A DNA stretch of 64,000 nt from Sandaracinobacter neustonicus. Lineage in GTDB: Bacteria > Pseudomonadota > Alphaproteobacteria > Sphingomonadales > Sphingomonadaceae. The notes beneath the pieces were generated by a model. The model made no database searches. It was not told where the DNA came from and saw only the letters and a program-made list of their open reading frames with translations. The DNA lies in NCBI RefSeq assembly GCF_006385875.1, contig NZ_VFSU01000011.1, positions 416,149 to 480,148 of the forward strand, given 5' to 3'. How positions within the stretch are numbered: the first letter of the stretch is position 1; each line of letters starts with the position of its first letter. Below are positions 17,994 through 25,564 of this stretch, piece after piece. Both the position numbers and the translations under genes were made by a program.

Positions 17994-19422
17994 GCCGGCA
18001 GCCGGGGCTGTGGCGTCCGCCGCCCCGGATTCGCCTGCCTCTCTGCTCAGGCGGTCGCCCGGCTCCATCAGCCGGCGGCTACTGGTGGCGGCCACCATCT
18101 GGATCGCCGCGCTGATCGCGCTGGGTGGTCTGGCGCTGGATCGCATCGTGACCGGCACCATTGTGCGCAATTTCGATGCGCAACTGTCCGTCGCACTTCC
18201 CGCGATGATCGCGGCAGCAGAGCTGGACCCGTTCGGGGATGTGCGCTTCAACCGCCAGCCGGTCGATCCGCGCTTCAACGAGCCTTATTCGGGCCTTTAC
18301 TGGCAGGTGGCGGCTGAGGGGCATCTGCCGTTCCGCAGCCGTTCGCTGTGGGATCGCGAGCTTCCGGCGGATTTCACCGTCTCCTGCGTGGAACCCTGCG
18401 TGTCGCGCTCCGGCAATTTTCGCAACGAACCGCTGCGCATCGTCGAGCGGGACGGCATCATCCCCGGTTCGCCGGTGGTCTGGCGCTTTCAGGTCTCGCA
18501 ATCGACGGAGCAGCTGGATGCGCAGGTGCGGGATGTGCGGCGCACGCTCTGGCTGTCTCTGGGCGTGCTGGGCGCGGGAATGCTGGCGCTGGCCGTGTTG
18601 CAGGCCACCTATGGGCTGATGCCGCTGCGGCGGGTGTCGGCGGCGATGGCGGCGATCCGCGCGGGCCGGATGAGCCGCGCGCCGACGGATGACGTGCCGC
18701 CGGAAATCTCGCCGCTGGTGCATGAACTGAACGCGCTGCTGGATCACAACGAAAAGGCCGCTGAAGATGCGCGGATGCACGCCGGGAACCTCGCCCATGC
18801 GCTGAAAACGCCGATGAGCGTGCTGACGAACGAGGCGGCCGCCAACAGCCCCGATCTGGCGCAGGCGGTGGTGCGTGAGCTCTCCACCATGCGGCGGCAT
18901 ATCGATCACCATCTGGCGCGCGCGCGGGCCATGGGCCGCCGCACTGCCTCCACCGCCCGCGCGGAGGTCTGGCCATCTCTGCAGCGGCTGGTGAACGCCA
19001 TCGAGCGAATCTATGCCGAAAAGGGCGTGGTGATCGACATCGCCGGAGACCGGCAGGCCTGTTTCCGCGGGGAACGGCAGGATCTGGAAGAGCTGGCGGG
19101 CAATCTGATCGACAATGCCGCCAAATATGGCGGGGGCAGGGTGTTCGTGACGGTCAGTCAGGATGAAGGCAATCCCGGATTCGTTTCCATCGTGGTGGAG
19201 GATGACGGGCAGGGCATCCCGGTGAAGCTGCGGGAATCGATGTTCGAACGCGGGGCGCGGCTGGATACCGGCAAGCCCGGCACGGGGCTGGGGCTTGCCA
19301 TCGTGCGCGACGTGGCGGACATTTATGGTGGCTCCATCCGCCTGTCGGAATCCGAAGATCTGGGTGGCCTGATGGCCATACTTCGCCTGCCGGCCTGCCC
19401 GTCAAGCGACAAAGCGGGCTGA
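17941..19422 (+). CDS. membrane sensor histidine kinase (partner of the 17337 regulator)
   Basis: A sensor kinase of up to 493 residues: transmembrane helix near 46-68, a periplasmic region of about 130 residues with a Cys-containing loop (SCVEPCVS), a second helix near 203-222, HAMP, then the H-box NLAHALKTPMSVL with His286. The N-box is DNAAKYGG, followed by DDGQGIP and GTGLGLAIV. The catalytic core is complete. The GTG at 17941 overlaps the regulator gene by 53 bases after a GGAAG stretch. A GTG at 18010, 16 bases beyond that stop codon, is an equally reasonable start and would trim 23 residues. Confidence 0.9.
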   Translation: MQTLSPPSGALATASKAEPAAGAVASAAPDSPASLLRRSPGSISRRLLVAATIWIAALIALGGLALDRIVTGTIVRNFDAQLSVALPAMIAAAELDPFGDVRFNRQPVDPRFNEPYSGLYWQVAAEGHLPFRSRSLWDRELPADFTVSCVEPCVSRSGNFRNEPLRIVERDGIIPGSPVVWRFQVSQSTEQLDAQVRDVRRTLWLSLGVLGAGMLALAVLQATYGLMPLRRVSAAMAAIRAGRMSRAPTDDVPPEISPLVHELNALLDHNEKAAEDARMHAGNLAHALKTPMSVLTNEAAANSPDLAQAVVRELSTMRRHIDHHLARARAMGRRTASTARAEVWPSLQRLVNAIERIYAEKGVVIDIAGDRQACFRGERQDLEELAGNLIDNAAKYGGGRVFVTVSQDEGNPGFVSIVVEDDGQGIPVKLRESMFERGARLDTGKPGTGLGLAIVRDVADIYGGSIRLSESEDLGGLMAILRLPACPSSDKAG

Positions 19423-19439
19423 AACGGCCCGGCTACGGC

Positions 19440-19468
19440 TTGACTTCGCGCGCCGCATCCTGAATAGG
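19440..19468 (+). promoter_or_regulatory. probable sigma-70 promoter of tRNA-Thr
   Basis: TTGACT at 19440-19445 and AATAGG at 19463-19468 are 17 bases apart. A GC-rich discriminator follows and the tRNA begins about 49 bases downstream. The arrangement is like the candidates ahead of the other two tRNAs here (TTGAC or TTGCC box, TAnGGG-type -10, GC-rich start). This is a pattern match only. Confidence 0.5.
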
Positions 19469-19516
19469 CGCGCCCCTGCACCGGGCCGAAGCGCCCGGCG
19501 CCAGATGTCATGGCCT

Positions 19517-19591
<75 letters not shown>

Positions 19592-19685
19592 TGACTTTCA
19601 TTCCGCCGCAGATTTGGGAATCCGGCTGGAAATCCCCGAAAAACCCGTGTCTAACGGCCGCGCAAACGGCGTTCGGGGGTGTTGC

Positions 19686-20747
19686 ATGGCAGACGGGCAG
19701 CGGATCAAAATCGATTTGCCGAAGGTGCCGCTGCTGCTGTGCGGCTTCCTCGCCGGGATGATGATCCTGTTCTATGGCGCGGCCGTGTTCGAACCTTTGG
19801 TGTTCGCGCTGTTCATCATCGCACTGACAGCCCCTTTCATGCTCCGCCTGCGGCCGCTGATCGGCAAGGGGCTGGCGATGATCGTTACCGTGCTGATTAC
19901 GATGGCGGTGTTGCTGATCTTCTTCTCGGTGGTGGGATGGGGCGTCACCCGGATCGTGCAGTGGGTGTTCGCGAATCTCGCCCGCTTCGATGCCGTTTAC
20001 CGGCAGGCGGAGGATTGGCTCGCCGCGCAGAATATGCCGATGGAGCTGTTCCTGCCCTCCAGCTTCGATCCGCGCTGGGTGATCGGCCCGGCCACCGCGC
20101 TGGTGGGGCAGATGCGGCTGATCAGCGGATTCGCGCTGCTGATGTTCGTGTTCGTGGTGCTGGGGCTGACGGATCTGGAAGGCATGGGCCGCCGCCTCGC
20201 CCGCATCGAGGCGGAGCGGCCGGAGCTGAAGATTTCCATCGTCGCGAAAGACGTCTCGAAGAAGTTCGGCCTTTATATGAAGGTCCGGCTTGTCGTCAGC
20301 ATCATCGATTCGATCATCTGCTATATCTTCTTCCGCCTGATGGGGCTGGACGAGCCGTTGGCCTGGGCCATTCTGGTGGGCACGCTGAACTTCATCCTTT
20401 TCATCGGCCCGCTGCTGGTCGCCGTGGCGCTGGGGCTGTTCGCCGCCGCGCAGTTCGGCAGCCTGTGGATGGTGTTGCTGGCGGTTGGCGGCACCACCGC
20501 GATCAACTTCGTGCTGGGCAGCTATATCGAGCCTCTGATGGCCGGATCGGCTCTCTCCATGTCGCCCGTGCTGGTGCTGTTCGCAGTGTTCTTCTGGGCG
20601 GTGATCTGGGGGATCCCCGGCGCCTTCATCGGCGTGCAGATCATGATCGTCACGCTGGCCGTGCTCAGGGTGATGCCGTCCGCCAGCTGGATCGCGGAAC
20701 TGTTTTCCGGCGCAGACCCGGACGCGAAACAGGCCCCCGGCCAGTAA
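19686..20747 (+). CDS. AI-2E family transporter (PerM/YhhT type)
   Basis: A 353-residue inner-membrane permease with seven to eight hydrophobic segments in the AI-2E_transport pattern: an N-terminal triad of helices (about residues 10-90), a soluble stretch with a coiled-coil-like ERPELKISIVAKDVSKKFG, then FRLMGLDEPLAWAILVGTLNFILFIGPLL and the closing VLFAVFFWAVIWGIPGAFIGVQ. Family members export small solutes; the AI-2 link is only established for a few. The start at 19686 (MADGQRIKID) was chosen over an in-frame upstream ATG at 19614 because that extension is not conserved-looking and lies just after the tRNA. Confidence 0.88.
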   Translation: MADGQRIKIDLPKVPLLLCGFLAGMMILFYGAAVFEPLVFALFIIALTAPFMLRLRPLIGKGLAMIVTVLITMAVLLIFFSVVGWGVTRIVQWVFANLARFDAVYRQAEDWLAAQNMPMELFLPSSFDPRWVIGPATALVGQMRLISGFALLMFVFVVLGLTDLEGMGRRLARIEAERPELKISIVAKDVSKKFGLYMKVRLVVSIIDSIICYIFFRLMGLDEPLAWAILVGTLNFILFIGPLLVAVALGLFAAAQFGSLWMVLLAVGGTTAINFVLGSYIEPLMAGSALSMSPVLVLFAVFFWAVIWGIPGAFIGVQIMIVTLAVLRVMPSASWIAELFSGADPDAKQAPGQ

Positions 20748-20758
20748 GACCGGGGGCC
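20732..20758 (+). terminator. hairpin spanning the stop codon of the AI-2E transporter
   Basis: GGCCCCCGG (20732-20740) and CCGGGGGCC (20750-20758) form a perfect 9-bp stem. The gene's TAA lies in the 9-base loop. No T-tract follows. It is a probable transcript end between this gene and the convergent lipoprotein gene. Confidence 0.5.
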
Positions 20759-20787
20759 CGCTTGCGCCGGATCAGTTCGGCAAGAGG

Positions 20788-21102
20788 TCAGGGTTTGGGC
20801 GCGTCGCGAACCGCATCGGCCTTGTTTTCCAGCGCATCGGCTTTCTGCTCGCCCGCCGCGCGCACGGCATCGGCCTTGTTGTCGAGCATCTTCTCGGCCG
20901 CCGTATCCTTGCCGTCCACGCGCGGGTCCATGGCGTCGGCCTGATTTTCGATCGCGTCGGCGTGCGCCTCAGCCGTGTCCCGCACGGCGTCAGCCTGATT
21001 CTCGATTGCATCCGCCTGATGTTCCGCCGCCTTCTCGGCAGGCTTGGAGCAGGCGGCCACCGCCAGCAGGGGCAGGGCAGCGACAATAGTGAGAGTTTTC
21101 AT
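20788..21102 (-). CDS. LEA-like repeat lipoprotein
   Basis: A 104-residue lipoprotein: signal with lipobox LLAVAAC, then an almost entirely helical, Ala/Asp/Glu/Lys-rich body. The body is built from variants of ADAIENQADAVRD repeated about four times with an 11-residue-like phase (ADAIENQADAV, ADAIENQADAM, NKADAVRAAGEQ, KADALENKADAV). Such amphipathic Ala-rich repeats resemble late-embryogenesis-abundant proteins, which protect membranes or proteins during drying and osmotic stress. The resemblance is compositional, not proof. A candidate stress-sigma promoter lies upstream (21199-21223). It is convergent to the AI-2E transporter gene. Confidence 0.75.
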   Translation of the reverse strand: MKTLTIVAALPLLAVAACSKPAEKAAEHQADAIENQADAVRDTAEAHADAIENQADAMDPRVDGKDTAAEKMLDNKADAVRAAGEQKADALENKADAVRDAPKP

Positions 21103-21198
21103 GAACTGTCTCCCTTAAGCCGCGTGATGCGGCAAACAGACGGGGACGCCGGAAGGGGGTGTTTCGGCACCAGGCCTTCCGCATCCTGTCCCGGCAGA

Positions 21199-21223
21199 AA
21201 CCAGCCGTCCGGGCCAATGTTCC
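21199..21223 (-). promoter_or_regulatory. candidate EcfG-type promoter upstream of the LEA-like gene
   Basis: On the minus strand, GGAAC (complement of 21219-21223), a 16-base spacer and GGTT (complement of 21199-21202) resemble the EcfG consensus GGAAC-N16/17-CGTT, with one -10 mismatch. The predicted transcript start is about 90 bases before the lipoprotein start, which is rather long. Confidence 0.35.
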
Positions 21224-21252
21224 CACGGCCCGCTGATCAGCCGGGGCTTTTG

Positions 21253-22278
21253 TCAGGTCAGCCGACTCAGCGGGATGACAGCCTTCAACACCAGCCCCTC
21301 CGGCTTCCAGAACCGCTCCAGCTCGCCCCCCAGCTGCCTGCGAACAGACAGGGTGGAGAGGTCCGTTCCAAATCCCGTGCGTGTCGGAGGCCCGGGCAGC
21401 GGTGGCCCGCCCGTCTCTGTCCACAGGATGCCAAGCTGCGGCCCTTGCACCCGGCATTCCAGCAGCACCCGGCCATCGGCAGACAGCGCGCCATATTTCA
21501 CCGCGTTGGTCGTCAATTCATGGAACAGCAACGCCAGCGGAGTCGCCGCGACTTCGGCCAGCGCCACATCATCGCCCGACACGCGGATGCGCTCCTCCTG
21601 AAAGGCGGGGTAGGGCGCGAAAATCAGATGCAGCAGCCGGTGCAGCGACAGCGGCGCGCCTGCCGCTGCCTGGGCATCGGGCACGCGCAGCAACTCCTGC
21701 GCGCTGCGCAGCGCCCGCAGCCGCGCCGACAGGTCCTGCGCAAAGCCGCTCACCTCAGGGCGGCCCCGCGCGCTCAGCGCCAACAGGCTGCCAACCACGG
21801 TGAAGATATTGTCGATCCGGTGCTTCAGTTCGCCCGACAGCAGCTGGTAATCCTGCTCCAGCCGCTTCCGGTCCTCGATATCGGTGCAGGTGCCAACCCA
21901 GCGGGTGATCGCGCCGTCGAAATCGCGAACCGGAAGCCCGCGCGCCAGCGTCCAGCGGTAAAAGCCGCTGTGGTGCCGCAGCCGATACTCGATCTCGTAA
22001 AGCTCGCCGCTGTCCAGCGAATGTCGCCAGCGCGCCCGCAGCCTCTCCAGATCGTCCGGGTGGACAAGCTCCTGCCAGGCATTGCCGTCAGTCGATCCGG
22101 GCGGCATACCGACAAAGGCATACCATTGCGCGTTGAAATAATCGCGCCCGCCATCCGGCTTTGCAGACCAGACGATCTGCGGCAGGCAATCCGTTAACTG
22201 AAAGGTCGGGTCGGGCAGGGCGACGAAAGGCATCACGCCATCTTCAGGGCCTTTGGTGTTATCGGCCGATATCGGCAT
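21253..22278 (-). CDS. PAS-domain HWE-type sensor histidine kinase
   Basis: A 341-residue soluble sensor. The PAS domain (about residues 25-140) has IVWSAKPDGGRDYFNAQWYAFVG, VHPDDLERLRARW and WVGTCTDIEDRKRLEQD. The phosphoacceptor helix GELKHRIDNIFTVVGSL and the N-box LLFHELTTNAVKYGALS follow. The HWE-type LWTETGGPPLPGP segment and GFGTDL give an intact ATPase domain. HWE kinases commonly feed the alphaproteobacterial general stress response by phosphorylating PhyR. The phyR locus lies only about 2 kb away, so this is a candidate input kinase. A GAAGGA site precedes the ATG. It is divergent from a Crp/Fnr gene. Confidence 0.9.
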   Translation of the reverse strand: MPISADNTKGPEDGVMPFVALPDPTFQLTDCLPQIVWSAKPDGGRDYFNAQWYAFVGMPPGSTDGNAWQELVHPDDLERLRARWRHSLDSGELYEIEYRLRHHSGFYRWTLARGLPVRDFDGAITRWVGTCTDIEDRKRLEQDYQLLSGELKHRIDNIFTVVGSLLALSARGRPEVSGFAQDLSARLRALRSAQELLRVPDAQAAAGAPLSLHRLLHLIFAPYPAFQEERIRVSGDDVALAEVAATPLALLFHELTTNAVKYGALSADGRVLLECRVQGPQLGILWTETGGPPLPGPPTRTGFGTDLSTLSVRRQLGGELERFWKPEGLVLKAVIPLSRLT

Positions 22279-22423
22279 CCGTGCGTCCTTCTCGCGGAAG
22301 TGGACGCTTCAGGTGAGCGTTGACGCGCCCACTGTCGATAACAGGTTAATCTGGAACAAGTCGATTTTCTGGCAAACTGGTCTGATTGCCGGGCAGGCGA
22401 CAAGCGGCTAGCTTCATATCACC

Positions 22424-23149
22424 ATGCACAGTCGGCATTTTCTGCTCGGGCGGCGAAACGCCCAGCTTTCACCCGAAGAACGCACGATGCTGGAAGCCGC
22501 CATTTCAGAGGTCAGACTTGTCGAGGCGCGCGAAACCATCGTGAACGCGGGCGAGGCGCTCAGCACCAGCACCCTGTTGCTCACCGGCTTCATGGGCCGC
22601 TACATGGATGACAGGGCCGGGCATAGGCAGATGGTGGCGATGCACCTGCCGGGCGATTTCGTCGATCTCCACGCCTTTCCGCTGCAGCATCTGGATCATG
22701 ACGTCGCCACGCTGACCCCGTGCGAGATCGCCACTGTGCCGCACGACAGGCTGACGGCGATCACCGAACGCGCGCCGCATCTGGGGCGGATGCTGTGGTT
22801 TTCCACCTTGCTGGATGCGGCGATGCACCGGGAATGGGTGTTTCGCCTCGGACGCCTCGATGCGGAGGGTCGGATGGCGCATTTCCTGCTGGAAAGCTGG
22901 CTGAGGATGCGCACGGTGGGAATCGCGCAGGGGCCGGAATTCCGCCTGCCGCTCACGCAGGCGGATTATGGCGAAATCTGCGGGCTGACGACGGTGCATG
23001 TCAGCCGCACGCTGAGCTCCATGCGCAAGAAGGGACTGGCGGATGTGCGGGACGGCGTGGTTCGCCTGATCGACCTAGCCGCGCTGATCCGCGCGGGCGA
23101 GTTCAACCCCGATTACCTGTATCTGCACGACGGTGCGGTCACGCCTTAG
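22424..23149 (+). CDS. Crp/Fnr-family transcriptional regulator
   Basis: A 241-residue regulator. The N-terminal cyclic-nucleotide-binding-like beta-roll (about residues 10-120) contains MVAMHLPGDFVDLHAF and ATVPHDRL. A long helix and a C-terminal winged helix (LTQADYGEICGLTTVHVSRTLSSMRKKGL, about 175-210) follow. The Cys cluster of oxygen-sensing FNR is absent, and the nucleotide-binding arginine pattern of Crp is not evident, so the effector is unknown. Members like this often sit beside PAS/HWE sensors in sphingomonads. It is divergently transcribed from the HWE kinase over 145 bp. Confidence 0.9.
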   Translation: MHSRHFLLGRRNAQLSPEERTMLEAAISEVRLVEARETIVNAGEALSTSTLLLTGFMGRYMDDRAGHRQMVAMHLPGDFVDLHAFPLQHLDHDVATLTPCEIATVPHDRLTAITERAPHLGRMLWFSTLLDAAMHREWVFRLGRLDAEGRMAHFLLESWLRMRTVGIAQGPEFRLPLTQADYGEICGLTTVHVSRTLSSMRKKGLADVRDGVVRLIDLAALIRAGEFNPDYLYLHDGAVTP

Positions 23150-23211
23150 AAAAGCGACCCTGTTCATTGCAGACCCGTCGGCCTTTCGGCCTCTATAAAC
23201 GCCCCCTCCAA

Positions 23212-23308
23212 CCGCTCAGGCTGAGCTTGTCGAAGCCCATCGAGCATGGCCCCCGGCTCAGCCGTTGGGCTTTCGCGTCCGGGGCTTCGACAAGCTCAGC
23301 CTGAGCGG
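23212..23308. repeat. 97-bp palindromic element, copy 1
   Basis: Arms of 27 bp at 23212-23238 and 23282-23308 are perfect reverse complements around a 43-base core. Each arm also holds the small palindrome CTCAGGCTGAG. A second copy lies at 51524-51622 in the opposite orientation, with a related core. No coding capacity is apparent. It looks like a REP/MITE-type extragenic element. Confidence 0.9.
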
Positions 23309-23360
23309 GGGAGGGGACCGGGGGCAGGCCAGTGATGCTGTTTGCAAGGCATTCAATCGC

Positions 23361-23390
23361 AAAAAAAGGCCGGGGCGTGCCGCCCCGGCC
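23361..23390 (-). terminator. Rho-independent terminator
   Basis: A perfect 10-bp stem, GGCCGGGGCG (23368-23377) with CGCCCCGGCC (23381-23390) and a TGC loop. On the minus strand it is followed by seven T residues (23361-23367). It ends transcription of the 23435-23761 gene. Confidence 0.9.
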
Positions 23391-23434
23391 CAGTTCAGGG
23401 TCACTCTCTCCCCAAACCCTATGAATTCGCCGCG

Positions 23435-23761
23435 CTAAAGCGGCAGCAGCCGTCGCCAGAAGCTCTTTCCGGCTGGTCGGTCTTCCGTCTGCCCGTTCAA
23501 CTGCTCGAGGCTCTTGTGGATGCGGCGCAGCAACTCGCTCTCTACGTTGTCCAGCTCCTCTGCGCTGCCCATCCCTTCTCCGGCGGCCTGCTGCCGGTCG
23601 GCCACATCCTGCTCCCACTCGGTCAGGAAGCGGCGCTTCTGCTCCAGCGTCAGCTCCGCATCGGCAAGAATCGATTCCGGATCTGCGAAATAGGCAGACG
23701 GATCGGCGAGTGCCGTTTCAAAATCCGCCAGTTCCTCTGTCTCGATATCGGCGATGGCCAT
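23435..23761 (-). CDS. conserved small acidic protein next to phyR
   Basis: A 108-residue soluble protein of unknown function with an acidic helical N-terminal half (IADIETEELADFETALADP). Its central segment DPESILADAELTLEQKRRFLTEWEQDVADRQQA resembles small alphaproteobacterial proteins carrying a P-x-L-x-x-x-L-[ST]-x-x-E-K-x-x-x-L-x-x-W-E pattern. The basic C-terminus is KSFWRRLLPL. An AAGGAG site precedes the ATG at 23761. It lies 109 bp downstream of phyR on the same strand and ends at a strong terminator, so it may be read as part of the stress-response transcript. Confidence 0.75.
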   Translation of the reverse strand: MAIADIETEELADFETALADPSAYFADPESILADAELTLEQKRRFLTEWEQDVADRQQAAGEGMGSAEELDNVESELLRRIHKSLEQLNGQTEDRPAGKSFWRRLLPL

Positions 23762-23870
23762 GCTGCCGCTCCTTTCGATCAGAAGGACGCCCGTCGCGCC
23801 CACAGCTTCCAACCGGCCGGGTGGGGGAATGTTTCGCGCGCCTCATCGCCTCATCGCAGATTCGGCCCGG

Positions 23871-24611
23871 TCAGGCAGGTGCGAGACTGCCCTGCCGGGA
23901 GAGCAGGGCCTGCCCGATGGTCGCGATCACCGTTTCCGGCTGGAACGGCTTCGTCACCAGATAGGCAGGCTCGGGCCGTTCGCCCGTCAGCAGCCGCTCC
24001 GGATAGGCGGTGATGAAGATCACAGGCACGTCGAAGCGCTGCAAAATCTCGTTCGCGGCATCGATCCCGGAGGAACCGTCTGCCAACTGGATATCCGCCA
24101 GCACCAGATCGGGGGCAACGCGCTCGGCCTCACGCACGGCTTCGTCATGGGTGATGGCGTTCGCCACCGGCTCATGCCCCATGTCGGCCACGATCTGCTC
24201 AAGGTGCATGGCGATGATCGGCTCATCCTCGATGATCAGCACGCGGGAGCGGATGGCAGACATGATGCCCGCCCGCGCGTCCGTGATGTCCGCCCCCACA
24301 GCGCTTTCACTGCTGCCCAGAATATGGGCGGTGTCCTGCAGGGAAAATCCCTCGATCGCACTCAGCAGCAGCGCTTCCCGGCCCGTGCGTTCGCGCGCAT
24401 CGCGCACGACATGGAACAGCCGGAACAGTTCCAGCTTGCCGTCTCCGTCGCGCAGATTGATCAACCCGGGGTTGTCCAGCAACGCCTCCAGCGCAGTCCG
24501 CACATCCGCATCACCCGCTGCCTGCGAACCGGCCAGCGCGCGCGCGTATCGGCGCAGAAAGGGCAGGTGGGGCGCGAACGCCACCCGAACCGAATTCATC
24601 TCAGACGTCAT
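23871..24611 (-). CDS. phyR: PhyR, anti-anti-sigma response regulator of the general stress response
   Basis: A 246-residue protein with the diagnostic inverted order. An N-terminal sigma-factor-like domain (about residues 1-115: FAPHLPFLRRYARALAGS, TGREALLLSAIEGFSLQDTAHILG) is followed by a C-terminal receiver (about 120-240) with VLIIEDEPII, phosphoacceptor Asp173 in LADIQLADG, FITAYPERL and TKPFQPE. When phosphorylated, PhyR uses its sigma-like domain to sequester NepR and free EcfG. The reading frame is open upstream, but homology begins at MTSEMNSVRVAF; the ATG at 24611 follows a GGGAGA site. It is divergent from nepR-ecfG, the standard arrangement. Confidence 0.97.
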   Translation of the reverse strand: MTSEMNSVRVAFAPHLPFLRRYARALAGSQAAGDADVRTALEALLDNPGLINLRDGDGKLELFRLFHVVRDARERTGREALLLSAIEGFSLQDTAHILGSSESAVGADITDARAGIMSAIRSRVLIIEDEPIIAMHLEQIVADMGHEPVANAITHDEAVREAERVAPDLVLADIQLADGSSGIDAANEILQRFDVPVIFITAYPERLLTGERPEPAYLVTKPFQPETVIATIGQALLSRQGSLAPA

Positions 24612-24644
24612 ACTCGTCTCCCGGGGAGGGGGCTGTGGCAGCAG

Positions 24645-24669
24645 AACAACGCAAACGCACACATGTTCC
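24645..24669 (-). promoter_or_regulatory. phyR: candidate EcfG promoter of phyR
   Basis: On the minus strand, GGAAC (complement of 24665-24669), 16 bases and TGTT (complement of 24645-24648) match the EcfG pattern GGAAC-N16/17-CGTT except for the first -10 base. The start of transcription would be about 27 bases before the phyR ATG. Autoregulation of phyR by EcfG is known in related bacteria. Confidence 0.55.
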
Positions 24670-24759
24670 CGCGGGCCGGAAAATTTCCGCAACGGCAGGG
24701 AACAATCGGGCGGTCGCCACATTGTTGTCGCTATGGCAAAGACATGATCCAGGTGAGGC

Positions 24760-24987
24760 ATGGCTAGACACATTCCACTTCCCGGCGCGCGCATCGCCGG
24801 TTCCGGCCCTTCGGGGCTGGAAGACGATCCGATTTCGCTCGGCCTGCGCAAGCTGTGGGCAGAGGTGGAGCGGGAGGAGGTGCCGGACGATTTTCTGGAC
24901 CTGCTGGACCAGATCGACGAGCGTCGCGCCGCGTCGCCCGACGAGCAGCGCCCGCAACCGGCCGCGCGTAAAGGGCGTGTGCAGTGA
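24760..24987 (+). CDS. nepR: NepR, anti-sigma factor of EcfG
   Basis: A 75-residue protein. The conserved NepR core LGLRKLWAEVEREEVPDDFLDLLDQID (two short helices that wrap around sigma domains 2 and 4) lies at about residues 26-53, flanked by flexible ends. It holds EcfG inactive until phosphorylated PhyR binds it instead. The ATG follows a GGTGAGG site. The stop overlaps the ecfG start by 4 bases, so the two are translationally coupled. An AACAAT/ATTGTT inverted pair (24701-24706 and 24721-24726) lies just upstream. Confidence 0.95.
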   Translation: MARHIPLPGARIAGSGPSGLEDDPISLGLRKLWAEVEREEVPDDFLDLLDQIDERRAASPDEQRPQPAARKGRVQ

Positions 24988-25553
24988 ACCAGGCCGTGAC
25001 GCCACCGCAGCGCGGCCCGGCCGGTCCGCCGCCCCGCCCCCCGGCTGAAGCCGACAGTTTCCGCGCCGATCTCGTCGCCATCGTGCCTTCGCTGCGGGCC
25101 TTTGCGCGCGGTCTGTGCGGCAATCGCGATCTGGCGGATGATCTGGCGCAGGAAGCGCTGGCCAAGGCATGGGCGGCCCGCGCCAGCTTTCAGCCGGGCA
25201 GCAACTTTCGCGCGTGGATTTTCCGCATCCTGCGCAACCATTTCTACACCGTTGCCAGCGTGTCGAAGCGCTTCACAAGCTATGACCCGGAGGTCGCCGA
25301 ACGGCTGCTGACAACGCCACCCAATCAGGGCGGTGGCATCCTGCTGGCCGATCTGCAGCGCGGGCTACAAACGCTCGCCCCGGAACAGCGGGAGGCGTTG
25401 CTGTTGCTGGAATCCGGTATGCAATGGGCGGACATCGCCGACGTGACCGGCGTGCCGCTGGGCACCGTGAAAAGCCGCATCACCCGTGGCCGCGCGGCCT
25501 TGCGCGCCTATATGGACGGGCCGGAGGAACCGCCCTCTGGCGGCCGTCCGTAA
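24984..25553 (+). CDS. ecfG: EcfG (sigma-EcfG) general stress sigma factor
   Basis: A 189-residue ECF sigma factor of the EcfG group. A Pro-rich leader (about residues 1-25) precedes region 2 (IVPSLRAFARGLCGNRDLADDLAQEALAKAWAARASF, NFRAWIFRILRNHFYT). Region 4 is LQTLAPEQREALLLLESGMQWADIADVTGVPLGTVKSRITRGRAALR. The GTG start lies within the last codons of nepR. It directs RNA polymerase to GGAAC-N16/17-CGTT promoters; good matches occur at 27171-27195 and near phyR. It is followed 11 bp later by the sensor gene, which may belong to the same transcript. Confidence 0.95.
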   Translation: MNQAVTPPQRGPAGPPPRPPAEADSFRADLVAIVPSLRAFARGLCGNRDLADDLAQEALAKAWAARASFQPGSNFRAWIFRILRNHFYTVASVSKRFTSYDPEVAERLLTTPPNQGGGILLADLQRGLQTLAPEQREALLLLESGMQWADIADVTGVPLGTVKSRITRGRAALRAYMDGPEEPPSGGRP

Positions 25554-25564
25554 CGAGCGGCCGG

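Noticed and set aside
23150..23434. Possible short genes in the gap after the Crp/Fnr gene
   Set aside because: The open frames there are translations of the 97-bp palindromic element (FDKLSLSG-type peptides) and of the terminator.
24699..24726. EcfG promoter for nepR-ecfG (GGAAC ... TGTT)
   Set aside because: Spacing is 19 bases, outside the usual 16-17, and the -10 is imperfect. Kept only as an AACAAT/ATTGTT inverted pair note.
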